The notes under the pieces are model-generated. The model ran no database searches, was not told where the DNA came from, and saw only the letters and a program-made list of their open reading frames with translations. A DNA stretch of 64,000 nt. Origin: Solenopsis invicta (Eukaryota; Arthropoda; Insecta; Hymenoptera; Formicidae). The stretch spans positions 10,046,936 to 10,110,935 of the forward strand of contig NC_052676.1 in NCBI RefSeq assembly GCF_016802725.1. Direction: 5' to 3'. Made by a program: the position numbers and the translations under genes. This document shows, piece by piece, positions 1 through 11,266 of the stretch (position 1 is its first letter; every line of letters begins with the position of its first letter).

Positions 1-862
1 CAGAGCCTCCGGGATAGGGGTGAGCCCGCCGAGTAAGAAGAGATGCAAGGCACTCGATAGTCCGAGTGTCTCAAACCTCCCTGAGGTAAAAGTGGTGCTT
101 TAGCCCCTTCCTCTTCCGCAACGGGAGAGGCGATTGGAATTCGACTTGAGCACACCTGCTAAGAAGGCGGCCAGACCACGAGTGGAGAGGGCGTTGATGC
201 TCTCTCCCCCAGGATCGCCTATCAATTGAGCTGATAGGGCCGCGGGGTATTCCCCTGGGGGGGGGGACACCTTGCAATCCTGGGCCTCGTTTCCAGCTAC
301 CCCTGCGCTCGGGGATGCTCAGGAGACGAGGACCCTGGCTATAGGCCGCCTGATGAGTCTGAGTCTCCGTTCATTTGGCGGGTTGGCCACTCTTGTATAG
401 TAGGTAGGCCTGGATGGTTCCTCTGGACCTCTGGACCTTGGGCAGGGGGTTGGCGCGGAACAAGTAAGTTTAGCACTTGCTTTCTGTCCTAAAGAAGGGC
501 GGGGGGAGGGGGCATGTCGGTGCTTAGCACAGCGCTACTTCGGGGTGAACAGGTGGCTGAGCCGACGTATCTCAGTTTGCTGCCCTGGCACGTCCACTCC
601 TAACCTGACAAATTGGCGCGTTGGGGGACTCACGCTCTGTCCCCAGGGAAAAGAAAGCTACTAAGAATATCTTTGCCGGGGCTTTCCTCATATGAAGTAA
701 GGTGGTTTGGTAAGGTTTTTAGTTGTTGGGGGGAGGGGACAAACCCGGTCGCTGAAACTATGTGGCCGGAATTGCACCGTTCTGACTCGAGTCTAACACT
801 ACCAGGTCTAGCCAACCTAATGTGCCATGAGCATTTTCTCATTGTACCAAAAAAAAAAAAAA
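1..862 (+). mobile_element. 3' end of a non-LTR retrotransposon (copy A)
   Basis: This GC-rich block is homologous over its whole length to 3197-4004, so it is one of two direct repeats. It ends with the shared segment around 820-848 (key word GTGCCATGAGCATTTTC) and then a run of 14 A at 849-862. That is what the 3' end of a LINE-type element looks like. The window edge truncates it on the left. The plus strand at 40-130 reads as a short Lys/Ser/Pro-rich stretch, possibly the end of an ORF1, but stops interrupt it. The family assignment (R1-like) is tentative; the direct repeat and the poly-A run are seen directly. Confidence 0.6.
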
Positions 863-2137
863 TGGCGGTGAACTACTTTGTCGTGGTGAAAGGGCTCCTT
901 TTTCCTTTAAGGATGGTCTAAGGAATTACCATCAAAGACCTTTGCTTTCTATTTGAAGGCAAAGCAACGACTCAAAGCGCTCTGCGCGGAGGGCACGCAC
1001 AGAGAAGGGTTGGCAACTCCTGTGTTTAAGGACGTTGTTTTCGCGGCTTGCATCTTAGCATGGGGGGAGCCGGCTCCTTAAAAAAAAAACTGGCAGAATC
1101 TCGGAGTATCTAAGTTTACCGGGCTGTCCCGGACCGCCCAAAATTGATCCGGGTCTGGGTTGAAACAGCAATGGACGCCCCGGTGTTAGCTCCGTGAGAA
1201 ACTTTTCCCGGTGTATTGGGCGGATGCGGCCCGGACACCGCTCAAACTTTTCTGAGGCGGATTCCGGTGCGGAGGAAAATTGTTGGACCATGGGGGCCGC
1301 TCGGGCGTATTCCAATGCAAAGTTTCACGGTTTCGCGGCCGGGGCCTCTCAGACTTATTCTGAGCAAGGGCTCAGTCGTCGGATAGTTTAGTGATTGACA
1401 ACTGCGTCCTTTCCAAAGTTCGTTTCTGGGCAGGTGTTGCCCTATGTGTGCAAGAGCGATCTTTACGCATGGGGCGAATTGGTCGCCACGGCGGGTAAAG
1501 TGTTAAACGGGTCGCAACTTTCTCTGCCTCAAACGTCCGTAGGTCCACCCGTGTGGCTGCACCTCTTACGGTGTCTTGAAGATCGGAAACCGGGTACTCT
1601 CAAAAGCCCGTGTTGGGCTTCTCAAGTTTTTTATGGTTTTCTTACGCGGGTGAGTAAGGGGAGGAAACCCAGTACGCCGATGTCTTTTTTCCGTCTGCCC
1701 GTGGTATAGGCCGGCTTTCCTGGGAAAACTTTGGGGCATCCTCCGTGTAATGGAGGGTATACTCTAGCCGGCAGTAGCCGCAGAAGGTTATGGAGATTAA
1801 TTTTTAAAATGATTTTTAATTCTACATATACAGAAGAGGATAATGTATTTGCCAGTACGTTAAGCACGAGAGAGACGACTGAGACTGGGTTCTCGTCTGT
1901 AAAACGATATTATTACAACGTAGCGTCCGTTGAAGACAGGGAGAACTTCTCAACAACAAGGGGACCCAACGGAGGGAGAAGAGGGTCTGAGTTGTTCAAT
2001 TTTTCTCAAAACAAAGGGAAAAAGCCTTGCAAAATCCCCACAATTAGGGAAAGCATAGTGCTAGTGTCTTCCTTGAACGAGAGAAACCTTCCTGTGCTTT
2101 CCAGAGGAGGGAAGAGAACCGAAGGGTTGGTGAAACT
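863..2137 (+). other. Probable 5' region of LINE copy B
   Basis: This 1.3 kb GC-rich stretch lies between the poly-A run of copy A and the ORF1-like remnant of copy B. Several short open frames occur (for example 1395-1709 and 1731-2141), but none resembles a known protein. I read it as the 5' untranslated region of copy B because it is bounded by the two LINE parts. I see no other genes or repeats in it. Confidence 0.35.
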
Positions 2138-3190
2138 ATGAACCTTGACACCGAACAACGTCGCGGAGTCGAACCGGATATCCCGACACTATATATCTCT
2201 GAGGAAAAAAACAAAAAGTCCTACATGTCCACAGATGCTAGCACTGCCACGAATGCAACGGCAGGAAGCAGGAAGAAAAGGGCCAAAAACTCCTCTTCGG
2301 AAACCAATAAAGTGTGGAAGAGTAGAAGGACGATAACAACGGAGGAACGTGAAGACGCGTACTTTCAAGCAGAGGCGAAACTTATTAGAAGGTAGCGGAA
2401 AAACAAGGAATCCTCATCTGTTGAGACGTTAATAAGTATAAAACTCAGTAGCTGGGAGTCCTGGACAAGACCTGACGAACTGATCAAGGAGGAGCAGGTC
2501 AAAAAGAGAATGACTCGTATTAGAGAGGTTGCGGCCTACAAGAAGGGACTCAATGGCACGACACAAAAAGCGCTGAGAGAAATTGTCACAATGTTAAAAG
2601 GAGCCACATAGGAAAAAAGTCGAAATTGGAAGAAGTCCGTAGACTCCAATCAACTAACGACAAACTGAGAAAAAAAGTCGACGCTTTAAGGGAAAAGTTA
2701 GCAAGTGTCAGGAACATTCTAGAGGAATTGAGGGAAAAAATTCTAGATGAAAGAGAAAGTTACCCTTTCATCTAGAGGGAATTCACTCCCGGAAAAAAAC
2801 TAATCACGACAAAGGGACAGAAAGCCAAAAAGGAAGAGAGAAAAGTAATAAGCTCCTCGGAGAATGAGGCAATGGAGCCCCCTCTACCGTTAAAGATCCC
2901 ACCGCCGGGTACGACAGTCTCTCTGACGTTGATTTAGCCAGGAATGAATGCCAAACAGTGCCCTACGAGGGCTGGTTAAAAAAAGAGGAAAGTTGGGAAG
3001 CCTTCCCTCCCGGTGGGAGGCAACTAAAAACAAATGAGAGAAAAAGTTTATCAGGGCGGTGTTAGAAAAAGTTCTCCGTCACCTCCCACCCCGCTCAGGC
3101 CGCGGATAGGGTACCGGTGTGGTCGAAGACCGCAACAAACATGGATAAGACACCTTCCGTGACGGAAACCTCTGATAAAATTGTCGTCAA
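2138..3190 (+). pseudogene. ORF1 (gag-like) remnant of a non-LTR retrotransposon
   Basis: An open frame starts at 2138 and runs 85 codons. It is rich in Lys, Ser, Thr and Arg, as the N-termini of R1-clade ORF1 proteins are. After the stop near 2395, similar coding signal continues in shifted frames to about 2770. That part is heptad-like and Leu/Lys/Glu-rich (words such as KLRKKVDALREKLASVR can be read near 2660-2715), suggesting the coiled coil that often precedes the zinc knuckles in ORF1. Several stops and frame changes make it non-functional. No CCHC knuckles are visible, so the clade is inferred from composition and architecture. It lies between the presumed 5' region and the repeated 3' end, with no ORF2 in between. 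Confidence 0.5.
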
Positions 3191-3196
3191 GTTCGT

Positions 3197-4004
3197 CCGA
3201 AGCTCCCGGGCTTGGGGCAAGCCCGCCCATTAAGAGGAGGTGCGAAAGCTCCGACAGCCTAAGTACTTCAAGTCTTCCCCAGGCGAAGGTGATGCTTGAG
3301 CCTCTCCCTCTTCCGCAACGTTGGTATCATCTTTTCTAAGCCGATAACGAAATCCCAGTTGGAGGAGGCATTGACATTTTGTTCCCCGAAATCGCCTACC
3401 TTTGGAGGTGATAGGACCGTGCAATGTCCCCTTGGGAGGTCATCCTGCACTCCTGGGCCTCGTTCCCGGCTGCGCTTGGAAATGCTTAGAAGACGAAGAT
3501 CTTCGCTATAGGCCGCCTGATGAGTGGGGATCTTTGATCATCCGGCGAGTCGACCACTCCAGGATATTAAGTAAGCCTGGGGATCTCTGTACTCCCGGAC
3601 CTTGGGCAAGGTTTGGCGGGGAATGGGTAAGTTCGGCGCTCGCCTCTGACCCTAAAAGAGCGCGGAAGGCGCGTCGGCGTTTGCGCGGCGCCCAGTTGTC
3701 CGAAGTGGACAAACGGTAGTTGACGTATCTCGGCTCGCTGCTCTTGTACGTCCATTTCCAACCTGACAAACCTCCCGCGTTGGGAAATTTACGCTTCGAT
3801 CCTGGGGGAAGGCTACTGAAGAAATGACGTATTGTTGGCCGGGGCTTTTCTTCACCGGGTTGAGATGGCTCGGTGAGGTTTTGGCATGAACGTGGTCGCA
3901 GAAACTATGTGGCCGGAATTGCACTGTTCCGATTTGAGTCTAACAAACGCAGATCTAGCCAACCTGGTGTGCCATGAGCATTTTCCATAAACATCGTACC
4001 AAAA
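3197..4004 (+). repeat. 3' end of LINE copy B, direct repeat of 1-862
   Basis: The block aligns with 1-862 from its first bases (motifs AAGCCCGCCC, CCTCTTCCGCAACG, TATAGGCCGCCTGATGAGT, ATGTGGCCGGAATTGCAC) to the terminal GTGCCATGAGCATTTTC word. A short A-run with a purine-rich tail follows near 4000. Divergence between the copies is substantial, so this is not a recent duplication. The two copies have the same orientation, giving a head-to-tail arrangement. Confidence 0.65.
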
Positions 4005-4144
4005 AGAGGTTGAGGTTGTGTTTACCATAAAACTTAAATACATAGACCTAGCATTCGAGGAATAGTGGTAGAGCTCATGTGTAAAAAACTAAAAATAATA
4101 TATTAAAAATTTGTTTTTATTAAATATAAATAAATATGTATACA

Positions 4145-4487
4145 TGTATAAGATAACTCTTTATTTTTTGAGAATTGACAAAATTTGACTAAACCCAATA
4201 GCGTTGCTGCAAGAACAAAGTTTTTATATTATTGGTTTATTACAATATTTACATTATTTATCTTTTTTACAAAAGTTCTCACCTGTAAGAACAAAGAAAC
4301 GTCAATTAAAGTTTATTCTCAAATCCATCAAATCCCTTATTTTATAGACCTTAATTGTTCTTCTAGTTGTTCTAGTAATTATTCTTTGTGTATCACCATC
4401 GTTTTCTCCTTTGTACATAACGATCCTTATCTTACCTGTGTTCAGAAGTGCGGCAAGTTTAAATTAAGGAAATATATTTTCTTTACA
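4145..4487 (-). repeat. 3' LTR of the outer Ty3/gypsy element
   Basis: The LTR matches 34945-35264 (shared words ATAAGATAACTCTTTAT, AAACCCAATAGCGTT, GTGCGGCAAGTT). On the minus strand it begins TGTAAAG and ends TTATACA. It carries extra AT-rich sequence relative to the other copy. Confidence 0.75.
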
Positions 4488-4500
4488 TCTCCTTTCTTTG
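4488..4500 (-). promoter_or_regulatory. Polypurine tract of the outer element
   Basis: Read on the minus strand, the bases directly upstream of the 3' LTR are AAAGAAAGGAGA, abutting TGTAAAG. This is the expected position and composition for the plus-strand primer of an LTR retrotransposon. Confidence 0.65.
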
Positions 4501-4752
4501 AGGGAGAAAATTTGTAACAAATTTTTGCTAATTATGTAAATTTACATCTCTTTCCTTTTCTTCGTCTTTCAATGTAGGGGCTGAAATCAGTTTAGAGATA
4601 TGGAAGAAATTTACTTCTGCTTTTTTATGACCGGTATTTATTTTGTATATTGAGTTCGAGATTTTTTCGACAATCTTGGATATGTTTTCGGGGTACAATT
4701 CGTAGTTTGTCCAATTTTCCTCTATTCAACTTGTTGCCATTTTCTACGTACA

Positions 4753-4989
4753 CTATGTCTCCCATATTAGAGTCATAGTTTTTCCGGTTTTTATCGTATA
4801 AAATTTTATTGTGTATTTATGTGATTTTATAGTAATTTTAAATGCTAATTCTCTGTCTTTCTTCCAGTCACTATTTGGTTTATCTTGTTCCAGTTCTTCC
4901 GGCAGTATCGTGACATTCGTTCCATATAATAAATATCTTGGTACAAAGCCAGTAGCTGAGTGTTCTGTATCGTTGTATTTGTTTACACA
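4753..4989 (-). pseudogene. Integrase C-terminal part of the outer element (left piece)
   Basis: The minus strand reads through a typical integrase C-terminal segment, with the motif HSATGFVPRYLLYG (host-element integrases have a similar HxATGFxP..LLYG motif after the catalytic Glu). The upstream codons of the same gene lie beyond the errantivirus at about 27386-27905. Immediately across the insertion the reading frame resumes without loss, which shows a clean insertion into this gene. The open frame continues to 5046, but bases after 4989 belong to the errantivirus LTR. Confidence 0.75.
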
Positions 4990-5523
4990 TGTTGTAGCCT
5001 CATTAGCTACCTTAATTATCTTGCATATCCGCTCAGCAACAATCACGCCACGAGCGCCCGTTGCAGCGGAAATGCAAGATTGCAGAATTGGTCAATTGCG
5101 CGAGCAGCGTAAGCATCGCACGATTGACGCGAGCATGACCATATATGGTCACCGCGAGGGCCTAATGCCCTACTATATCAAAAATACAGAAACTATAAGT
5201 TAGGCTGCCTAATTATGGGCAGCGGGAGATTCTTAACGCAAAGTACGAACGGCACGTGCGCACTCCGCGATAAGTCGGACACCCGACATCCCGCAAAACA
5301 TCTAGCGGCCGAGTGCGCGACGTGATCCGTGCACCGCGATTTGATTGTATTAAGAGGGAAAACCGTTTATAATAAAGCTTGGGGAATAAAAGTGTCAGTA
5401 AAAAAGTGAAAGTGTCATTTGCCACCCTGAGCGTCTTCCTCCAAGTATCCTCCTCGTGGGTCCTAACCCTTCAGACGGACAGAATCCCGAAAATTTTATC
5501 TTGTTGCACCCGCCGGTACAACA
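4990..5523 (+). repeat. 5' LTR of the errantivirus-like element
   Basis: It starts TGTTGTAGCC and ends ACAACA, short inverted termini. It matches 26853-27385. AATAAA-type signals occur near 5370-5390. A candidate promoter lies upstream, but no canonical TATA box was fixed. Confidence 0.9.
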
Positions 5524-5528
5524 AAAAT

Positions 5529-5546
5529 TGGTGTCAGAAGTGGGAT
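5529..5546 (+). promoter_or_regulatory. Primer-binding site, probably tRNA-Leu
   Basis: TGGTGTCAGAAGTGGGAT lies five bases after the LTR. It begins TGG, the complement of the tRNA CCA end, and the rest fits the acceptor end of eukaryotic leucine tRNAs. The tRNA identity is from memory; the position and TGG start are seen. Confidence 0.7.
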
Positions 5547-6311
5547 GAAGTAAATCTGATATTGCCGACATACCCTGAGTAGAGTCCGGAGACAACTAAG
5601 CTTCACCGTCAGAGGAGATACCAAAAAATTGAGAGAGACGCAGCGATAAAGGTGCTGACAAGCAGAGAATCACGCACGAGGGTAGTCACCCATCTAGTGA
5701 TCAACATCCGGGGTCACCGACGCAGAGGAGCTGCAGTGACCAGAGGTAACAGCCAACGAGCCGACGAGCCAACGAGCCTACGAGCTAACGAGCCTACAAG
5801 GAAACAGCACAACGACAGCAGTTGCCGCCAGCAGGAACTAGTCTTCAAGGGATCTCCGAGCGAGGCAAGCAAGAGCAACATGCGAGTCTTAGCGATACTG
5901 TAAGTCGAGATCACACTGTACTAATTCATAAAGCGAATGATCGATCAATCGGATATATACTCCTCGAATAAATCGTGGTTATTAAGTGAAACGGGGCGAC
6001 GCACGCTTAACCAAAGCCCACGAACTCCGGTGCGAATCGCGACCGACACGTTAGAAGAAATAATAACCCAGATAGATAGGGTATTAACCTTACACAAGTT
6101 AAGCCGTAGTAAAGATACTTCCCCGGTAAACGTAGTGACAGAACGCGAATTTCCATTCGACGAACCCGAGCTTACTAGAGACCGACGCAAATGACGCTCA
6201 ACCGACTAACAGACGAGTTATACCGAACGTCAGCAGAACGTAGCCTGAGTCTTAGACGGGAATTTTCGCTAATATCTTACTAGAGAAATATTATTTTAAT
6301 TTTGGGACTGT
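5547..6311 (+). other. Errantivirus leader and start of gag region up to the palindrome
   Basis: This is the sequence between the primer-binding site and the palindrome. A frame at 5937-6194 (85 codons) is open, with no recognisable domain. It could be the start of Gag, which resumes beyond the palindrome at about 20161, or leader sequence. Repeats of CGAGC(C/T)AACGAGCC near 5757-5800 form a short low-complexity tract. Confidence 0.45.
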
Positions 6312-6339
6312 CCCAATTGCGCACATAAACTATCGGACA

Positions 6340-6735
6340 CAAGAGCATTTCCCAATCGGACACGGACCAGATCGGACACGGATCCTATTGCACACGGATC
6401 CGATCGGACACGGACTCGATCGGATACGGACCTGATCGGACACGGACCCGTTTGGATACAAACCCGATCGGACACAGTAATGATCGGACACGGAACCGAT
6501 TGCACACGGACTCGATTGCCCACAGACCCGATTGCACACGGACTCGATTGCACACAGACCCGATTGCACACCGACCCGATTACGCACCGACCCTATTGCG
6601 CACCGACCCGATCGCCCACCGATCCTATTGCTCACCGACACGATTGCGCACGACCCGATTGCGCACCGACTCGATTGCACACGAACCCAATTGCGCACGG
6701 ACCCGATTGCACACGGATCCGATTCTACACGAAAA
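6340..6735. repeat. Tandem array of ~16-bp units at the left tip of the palindrome
   Basis: Degenerate units of the form GATTGCACACGGACCC or GATCGGACACGGACCC repeat head to tail, about 24 times. Both strands are open in several frames because the unit lacks stops; I do not regard those frames as genes. The matching array on the right arm is 19863-20140. Confidence 0.85.
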
Positions 6736-6744
6736 AAAAATATT

Positions 6745-6945
6745 TTAAGAACAGAAATATCGTCTGACGAAAATACAGTTAAGAAATAATGTAAATATAA
6801 AATTTTTTGGTGTATGTACTTTAAGTATCCAAGATGATTCTTGTGACGCTTTAGTGCGAATATCAGCTGTTTTGTTAATAAACGCAATACTTTTATCTCT
6901 TACAACAAAAGTAAGTTCAGAATGAATCGCAATGAAGCTTTGCAC
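6745..6945 (-). other. Short open frame next to the left-tip array, duplicated at 19648-19848 (+)
   Basis: A 66-codon frame is present identically in both arms and points toward the palindrome tips. It contains KSIAFINKTADIRTKASQES and could be the last exon of the Mutator-like transposase. I see no diagnostic motif, so the function is unknown. Its identity in the two arms reflects the palindrome and is not evidence of selection. Confidence 0.25.
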
Positions 6946-7130
6946 ACATCATTCTGAATATTTAAAGTATATAAATGTTTACACAGAAAAATTGAAACCT
7001 TTATATGTTTTTAAACAACTTAATTTGTAATAACAAAGCATAATAAAGCAAAATAAAAAAGTATTATTAAAGAAAAATATTCGTCGTTTTTTACATAATG
7101 CAATTTAATTTATTTAAAATATAAACGGAT

Positions 7131-8150
7131 TAATACATTCATTTTATCATGAGATACATGTTTCAAACAATAATTGTTCGAAACTACACATTGCATTGAC
7201 GGGAAAGTCATTACAACAATGACTTAATGACAGTTCTGTTCGAGCGGCATACATTTTTGCTGAATAATGTGACATACGCCTTCGAGGATGAAAAAAAGAT
7301 CACAATAGCTTTTATTATGTTTATTCGACCTAATTAGCTTTATTTTGTGATCATGTTCATTTACAATTCATCAATCAAAATAGTTAGAAGATATGAAAAG
7401 TAGCATTCATATGTTGCAATGTATGTTACATTATTTACATCATTTACATGAAAGCAACAAATCGAATATAAATCAAATGTTTTCGTAAAATTCACATTTC
7501 TATTATGTGGTTCTAACATTTATTTCTTTAATAAAATCAAAGGACGTAACCTCATAACCTTACACCTGTCAAACTCCATGAAAAAGAGCGAGAGTGAATT
7601 ATATATGAACATTAGGTGAAAGCTCTCAATGTTAATAACATTGTTATATTGCTTCTATCTAATGTTTATGTATAATTCACTCTCGCTCTTTTTCATGTAG
7701 TTTGACAGGTGTAAGGTTATGAAGTTATGTCCCTTGGTTTAATTAATGAAATAAATGTTAGAACCACATAAAAGAAATGTGAATTTTATGAAAACGTTTG
7801 ATTCATATTCAATTTGTTGCTTTCATGATCCAGGTGTAAATGATGAAAATAAGATAACATACATTGCAACGTATGAATGCTACTTTTCATATCTTCTAAC
7901 TATTTTGATTGATGAATTGTAAATGAACATGATCACAAAATATAGCTAATTGGATTGAATAAACATAATAAAAGCTATTTTGATCTTTCTTTCATCCTCG
8001 CAGGCGTATGTCACATTATTCAAGAAAAATGTATATCGCTCGGACAGATCTGTCGTTAAGTCATTGTTGTAATGGCTTTCCTGTCAATGCAATGTGTAGT
8101 TTCAAGCAATTTACGTTCGAAACAGGTCTCATAATAAAATAAATGTATTA
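7131..8150. repeat. 1-kb foldback MITE in the left arm
   Basis: The first and last 500 bases are diverged reverse complements, centred near 7640 (paired words include TTTGACAGGTGTAAGGTTATGA, given here only as a positional guide, at about 7700 and its complement at about 7560). The arms carry paired blocks around GAAACTACACATTGCATTGA and CATACGCC. A partial third copy of the inner part lies at 8190-8330. The right-arm copy is 18443-19462. No coding content is visible. Confidence 0.75.
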
Positions 8151-8330
8151 ACATGATTCTAATGCCGGTATGATAGTTTTAAAAGCTGAATGTTAGAGGT
8201 CATAACCTCATAACTTTACACCTGTCAACCTGCATGAAAAGTGAGTGAATTATACATAAACATTAAGTGAAAGTTTTCAATGTTAATAACTTTGTTATAT
8301 TGCTTCTATCTAATGTTTATGTAGATATGA

Positions 8331-10619
8331 CTCTGTAATTGTAATGGTCACAACTTTGACTCTGTAGTTTGTAATCACGTGGGTTATATACACATATAAT
8401 ATGTCCGACTTATAAATATCTATCTTTATAAAAACCATTTACAATTTGATACATATTTCCAAAGAGTCCTTTACTCTTTTCATTAAAGAGAAGAAAGGGA
8501 ATAGGCATTTATAAGCAGGATATCCTACACAAATATGCGAAATGCGATTCTTTTATTACTTGCATCTGTAACTAAAAAAAATACAATTCACTAGTACTTT
8601 CCATCGGTTTATTTTTATAAGATTGCAAATACATGAATTAAAGTTAATTTTAAAGGCAAGTTACAAAGTAATTACATCCTCTACATAGACTTATTTAGAT
8701 TATATTTTATAAAGTAGCTCAAAACAGCAGTATTACTGTTTACGATGATGTAGTACACTGTATGTGTTATAAAATGTCAGTGATCAACGCTTTGCATTGT
8801 AATATTAATTGTATTATTTGTGCAATTTCACCTGTTTAATGTTTAATTTACTTTTAATTCTGACAATATTTTCATTTCTAGTTTTTTGTATTTCACTTAC
8901 ATCACTTATAAAAATCTTTCTTAATCAATCAACAAAGCATATAAAGTACATTTTTATTGTGCACTTCTATTGTATGTACTACTTTAATTTTTAGAAAATA
9001 TATATGTATGAATTTTTATAACAAGAAAATAAAAGAAAAAACTGAAAGGAGCATTTTTTGCTGTCATGTTATTTCTAATATCACACGTACAAACGATGCA
9101 CGTATGTGATCACAAGATCACTTGTCTTTGAACGTAAGCGTCCAATGTGAATTCCTTTCATTCTAGTTCATATTTTAATATATATCGAGAAATTTGTGGG
9201 GCATGCGTCGATGTCTATGCGAGGTACGTGCTGCAAAAAAATGATTCAATTAAAAATAGGTCTAAAACTTATAAGGTATATAATACAAGTTACGAAATTT
9301 ACGGTTTTGCTCAAAATTTTCAATTGAGTTGAGAGGCTGTCGTCGATTTTTCCAATTTGCAATATCCTGGTCGGAAAGTTGTCGTATTTTTATTTGAGGA
9401 CCTGGTATATATTTATTAGTAGAGCTCTTTCGTCTTTCAAAATTTTCGCATTGCATAGAGTCATTTTCTTTGCTCGCCAATAGCATATCTACAATACATA
9501 TACATTCTACATAACGTTTTCCTTGAAATTTGGATATAGGAATTGGATACGCAGTGTATTGCGCAACTCTTCATATATCGGAGCGTGAAAGAGGATGCCA
9601 TTTTAAATGAAATGTTTCTGTTTCAATTTTGGTTCAAACCATTATTTACCTACGCATTTATCTGCTTATTTATCTATCCACTTATTGATTTATTCATTTA
9701 ATTATTAATTAATATGAAAAGTTAAAATAAAATCTGAATTGGAAGAATGTACAGTAGGCGTGAGAATCTTTATGGCATGCTATTCTGAATTCTTCTTTGT
9801 ATTCCGAATGGGCACAATCTAATGAACTTTAATCATTAATAACTTTATAAATTATGATGAAAGCTAAAATTGAGATAGGAACTCTTAATTCAGAATTGCA
9901 TCCTGTTTCAGTCCCCAAAATATTTATTAAGAATTATTTATTAAGATTCTATTAAGAGTTACACCCTGTATATTATTCTCTATTATCTGAACTATATTAT
10001 TCCATTTCATACCTAGTATAGGATGATTATGTGTGTATTGGTACTCATCCAATTTACCAATAAATATACGTAGAAACTGTTGAAGAGGTAATCTACAAGA
10101 TATTGTATATTCAGATATTCATAATAATAAGAAATAAAAGTGTAATTAACGGCAGAAAGATTGCAACACTTTTTTCGAGGTGTTTTAGAACTTAGCCTTG
10201 CTAGAGAGAATGAACGTAACTTAGATCCATAAGCAAGAACCGCTCGGTTAAAAGTGCGGATAAGACTGCATTCCGAACTTGAAAAACAAATGTTGCAACG
10301 TTTCTACCACTGGCCGTACACAAAGGTAAGCATAAACGTAATTATAACTATGATTGTTTAAAAATAAATAAAAACTAAGTCTAGAGACAAATATAAAGTT
10401 AACTATAAATCTAGAAACACTTAAAGTTAAATATATCTTCCATGAATTAAATCAGTTTGTGCTTGAATGATTTTTAAGTCTCTTTCCAAGCTTTTTTGTG
10501 ATCGTGTAGATTGTATCTTTTGATTGTCATTTACATGTTTCAATTCAATTTTTTGGTCCATTATAAGGTTGTTCAATTTTTCTAAAATTGTTAAAGTATC
10601 GATGTTAATTTAATTTAAA
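8331..10619. other. AT-rich arm sequence without clear genes
   Basis: This part of the left arm (mirror 15970-18260) is AT-rich. The only notable frame is 9262-9486 (-), listed separately. A small repeat of the type AATTATTTATTAAGA occurs near 9920-9950. Nothing else is recognisable. Confidence 0.4.
9262..9486 (-). other. Possible second exon of the Mutator-like transposase (left arm)
   Basis: A 74-codon frame with protein-like composition (RRKSSTNKYIPGPQIKIRQL, then a DIANWKNRRQP segment) follows a TTGTAG acceptor-like sequence on the minus strand. It lies downstream, in the same orientation, of the better supported exon at 11267-11588. GTAAAT and GTAACT, either of which could be a donor, occur before the frame ends. 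The assignment rests on position and orientation only. Its mirror copy is 17107-17331 (+). Confidence 0.35.
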
Positions 10620-10644
10620 TGTGTGTGTGTGTGTGTGTGTACAT

Positions 10645-10991
10645 GGTATAACTAAAAAAACATGTATTGAGTATAACACGAGATACAGGACAAGAATCCA
10701 AATCGGAAAATCCAAGTTATTTTTTTATCTGAGCTTTAAATCTGTTTGTAGTTATACGGTATTAAATTTCACGAAATAGCGCCTATCTATAGACAAAAAG
10801 CACGGAAGAAAAGCAGTTAATCTTTGTTCCTGCTTTTTGTCTATATATTGGCGATTATTCGTAAACTTGAATAACGTAGAACTACGAACAGAATGTTCAA
10901 ATAAAAAAATGACTCGGGACTTTTTGATTCGGGACATTTGAATTCTTGTCCTGTGTCTCGTGGTATACTCTATGCTTTTTTTAGTTACACC
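10645..10991. repeat. 347-bp foldback MITE in the left arm
   Basis: The ends are inverted repeats, GGTATAACTAAAAAAACAT on the left and the complement of GGTGTAACTAAAAAAAGCAT on the right, and most of the interior is also palindromic (GACAAAAAGCA near 10792 pairs with TGCTTTTTGTC near 10842). A (GT)n run precedes it. The right-arm copy is 15599-15944. Confidence 0.7.
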
Positions 10992-11082
10992 CAATTATTA
11001 CCTTATTATATAATAATAATATTACCCCGGTAAAAAGTTTTTTTATGTATAATTATGCATAGTCACATATAATTATAATTAT

Positions 11083-11120
<38 letters not shown>

Positions 11121-11266
11121 CAAAATATGTCCATATATATTAAAATATTATAGGGGGTCCTACTGTATATATGAAACTAAGTTTAATACACATTTATGAC
11201 TTTTTTTTATATTAAGATTTATTTTTCATTTCTATCAACTTGTAAGAATATATTGCATATATTTAC

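Noticed and set aside
1..1800. rDNA (28S) with an R1/R2 insertion
   Set aside because: The GC-rich DNA shows no recognisable conserved 28S words; the direct repeat and poly-A run fit LINE copies alone.
6340..6735. CRISPR-like regularly repeated array
   Set aside because: The units are contiguous 16-mers without spacers, in a eukaryotic transposon; they are a subterminal tandem repeat.
6452..6789. Overlapping Thr/Asp/His/Arg-rich frames near the left tip and their right-tip counterparts
   Set aside because: They are translations of the tandem array in several frames and on both strands.
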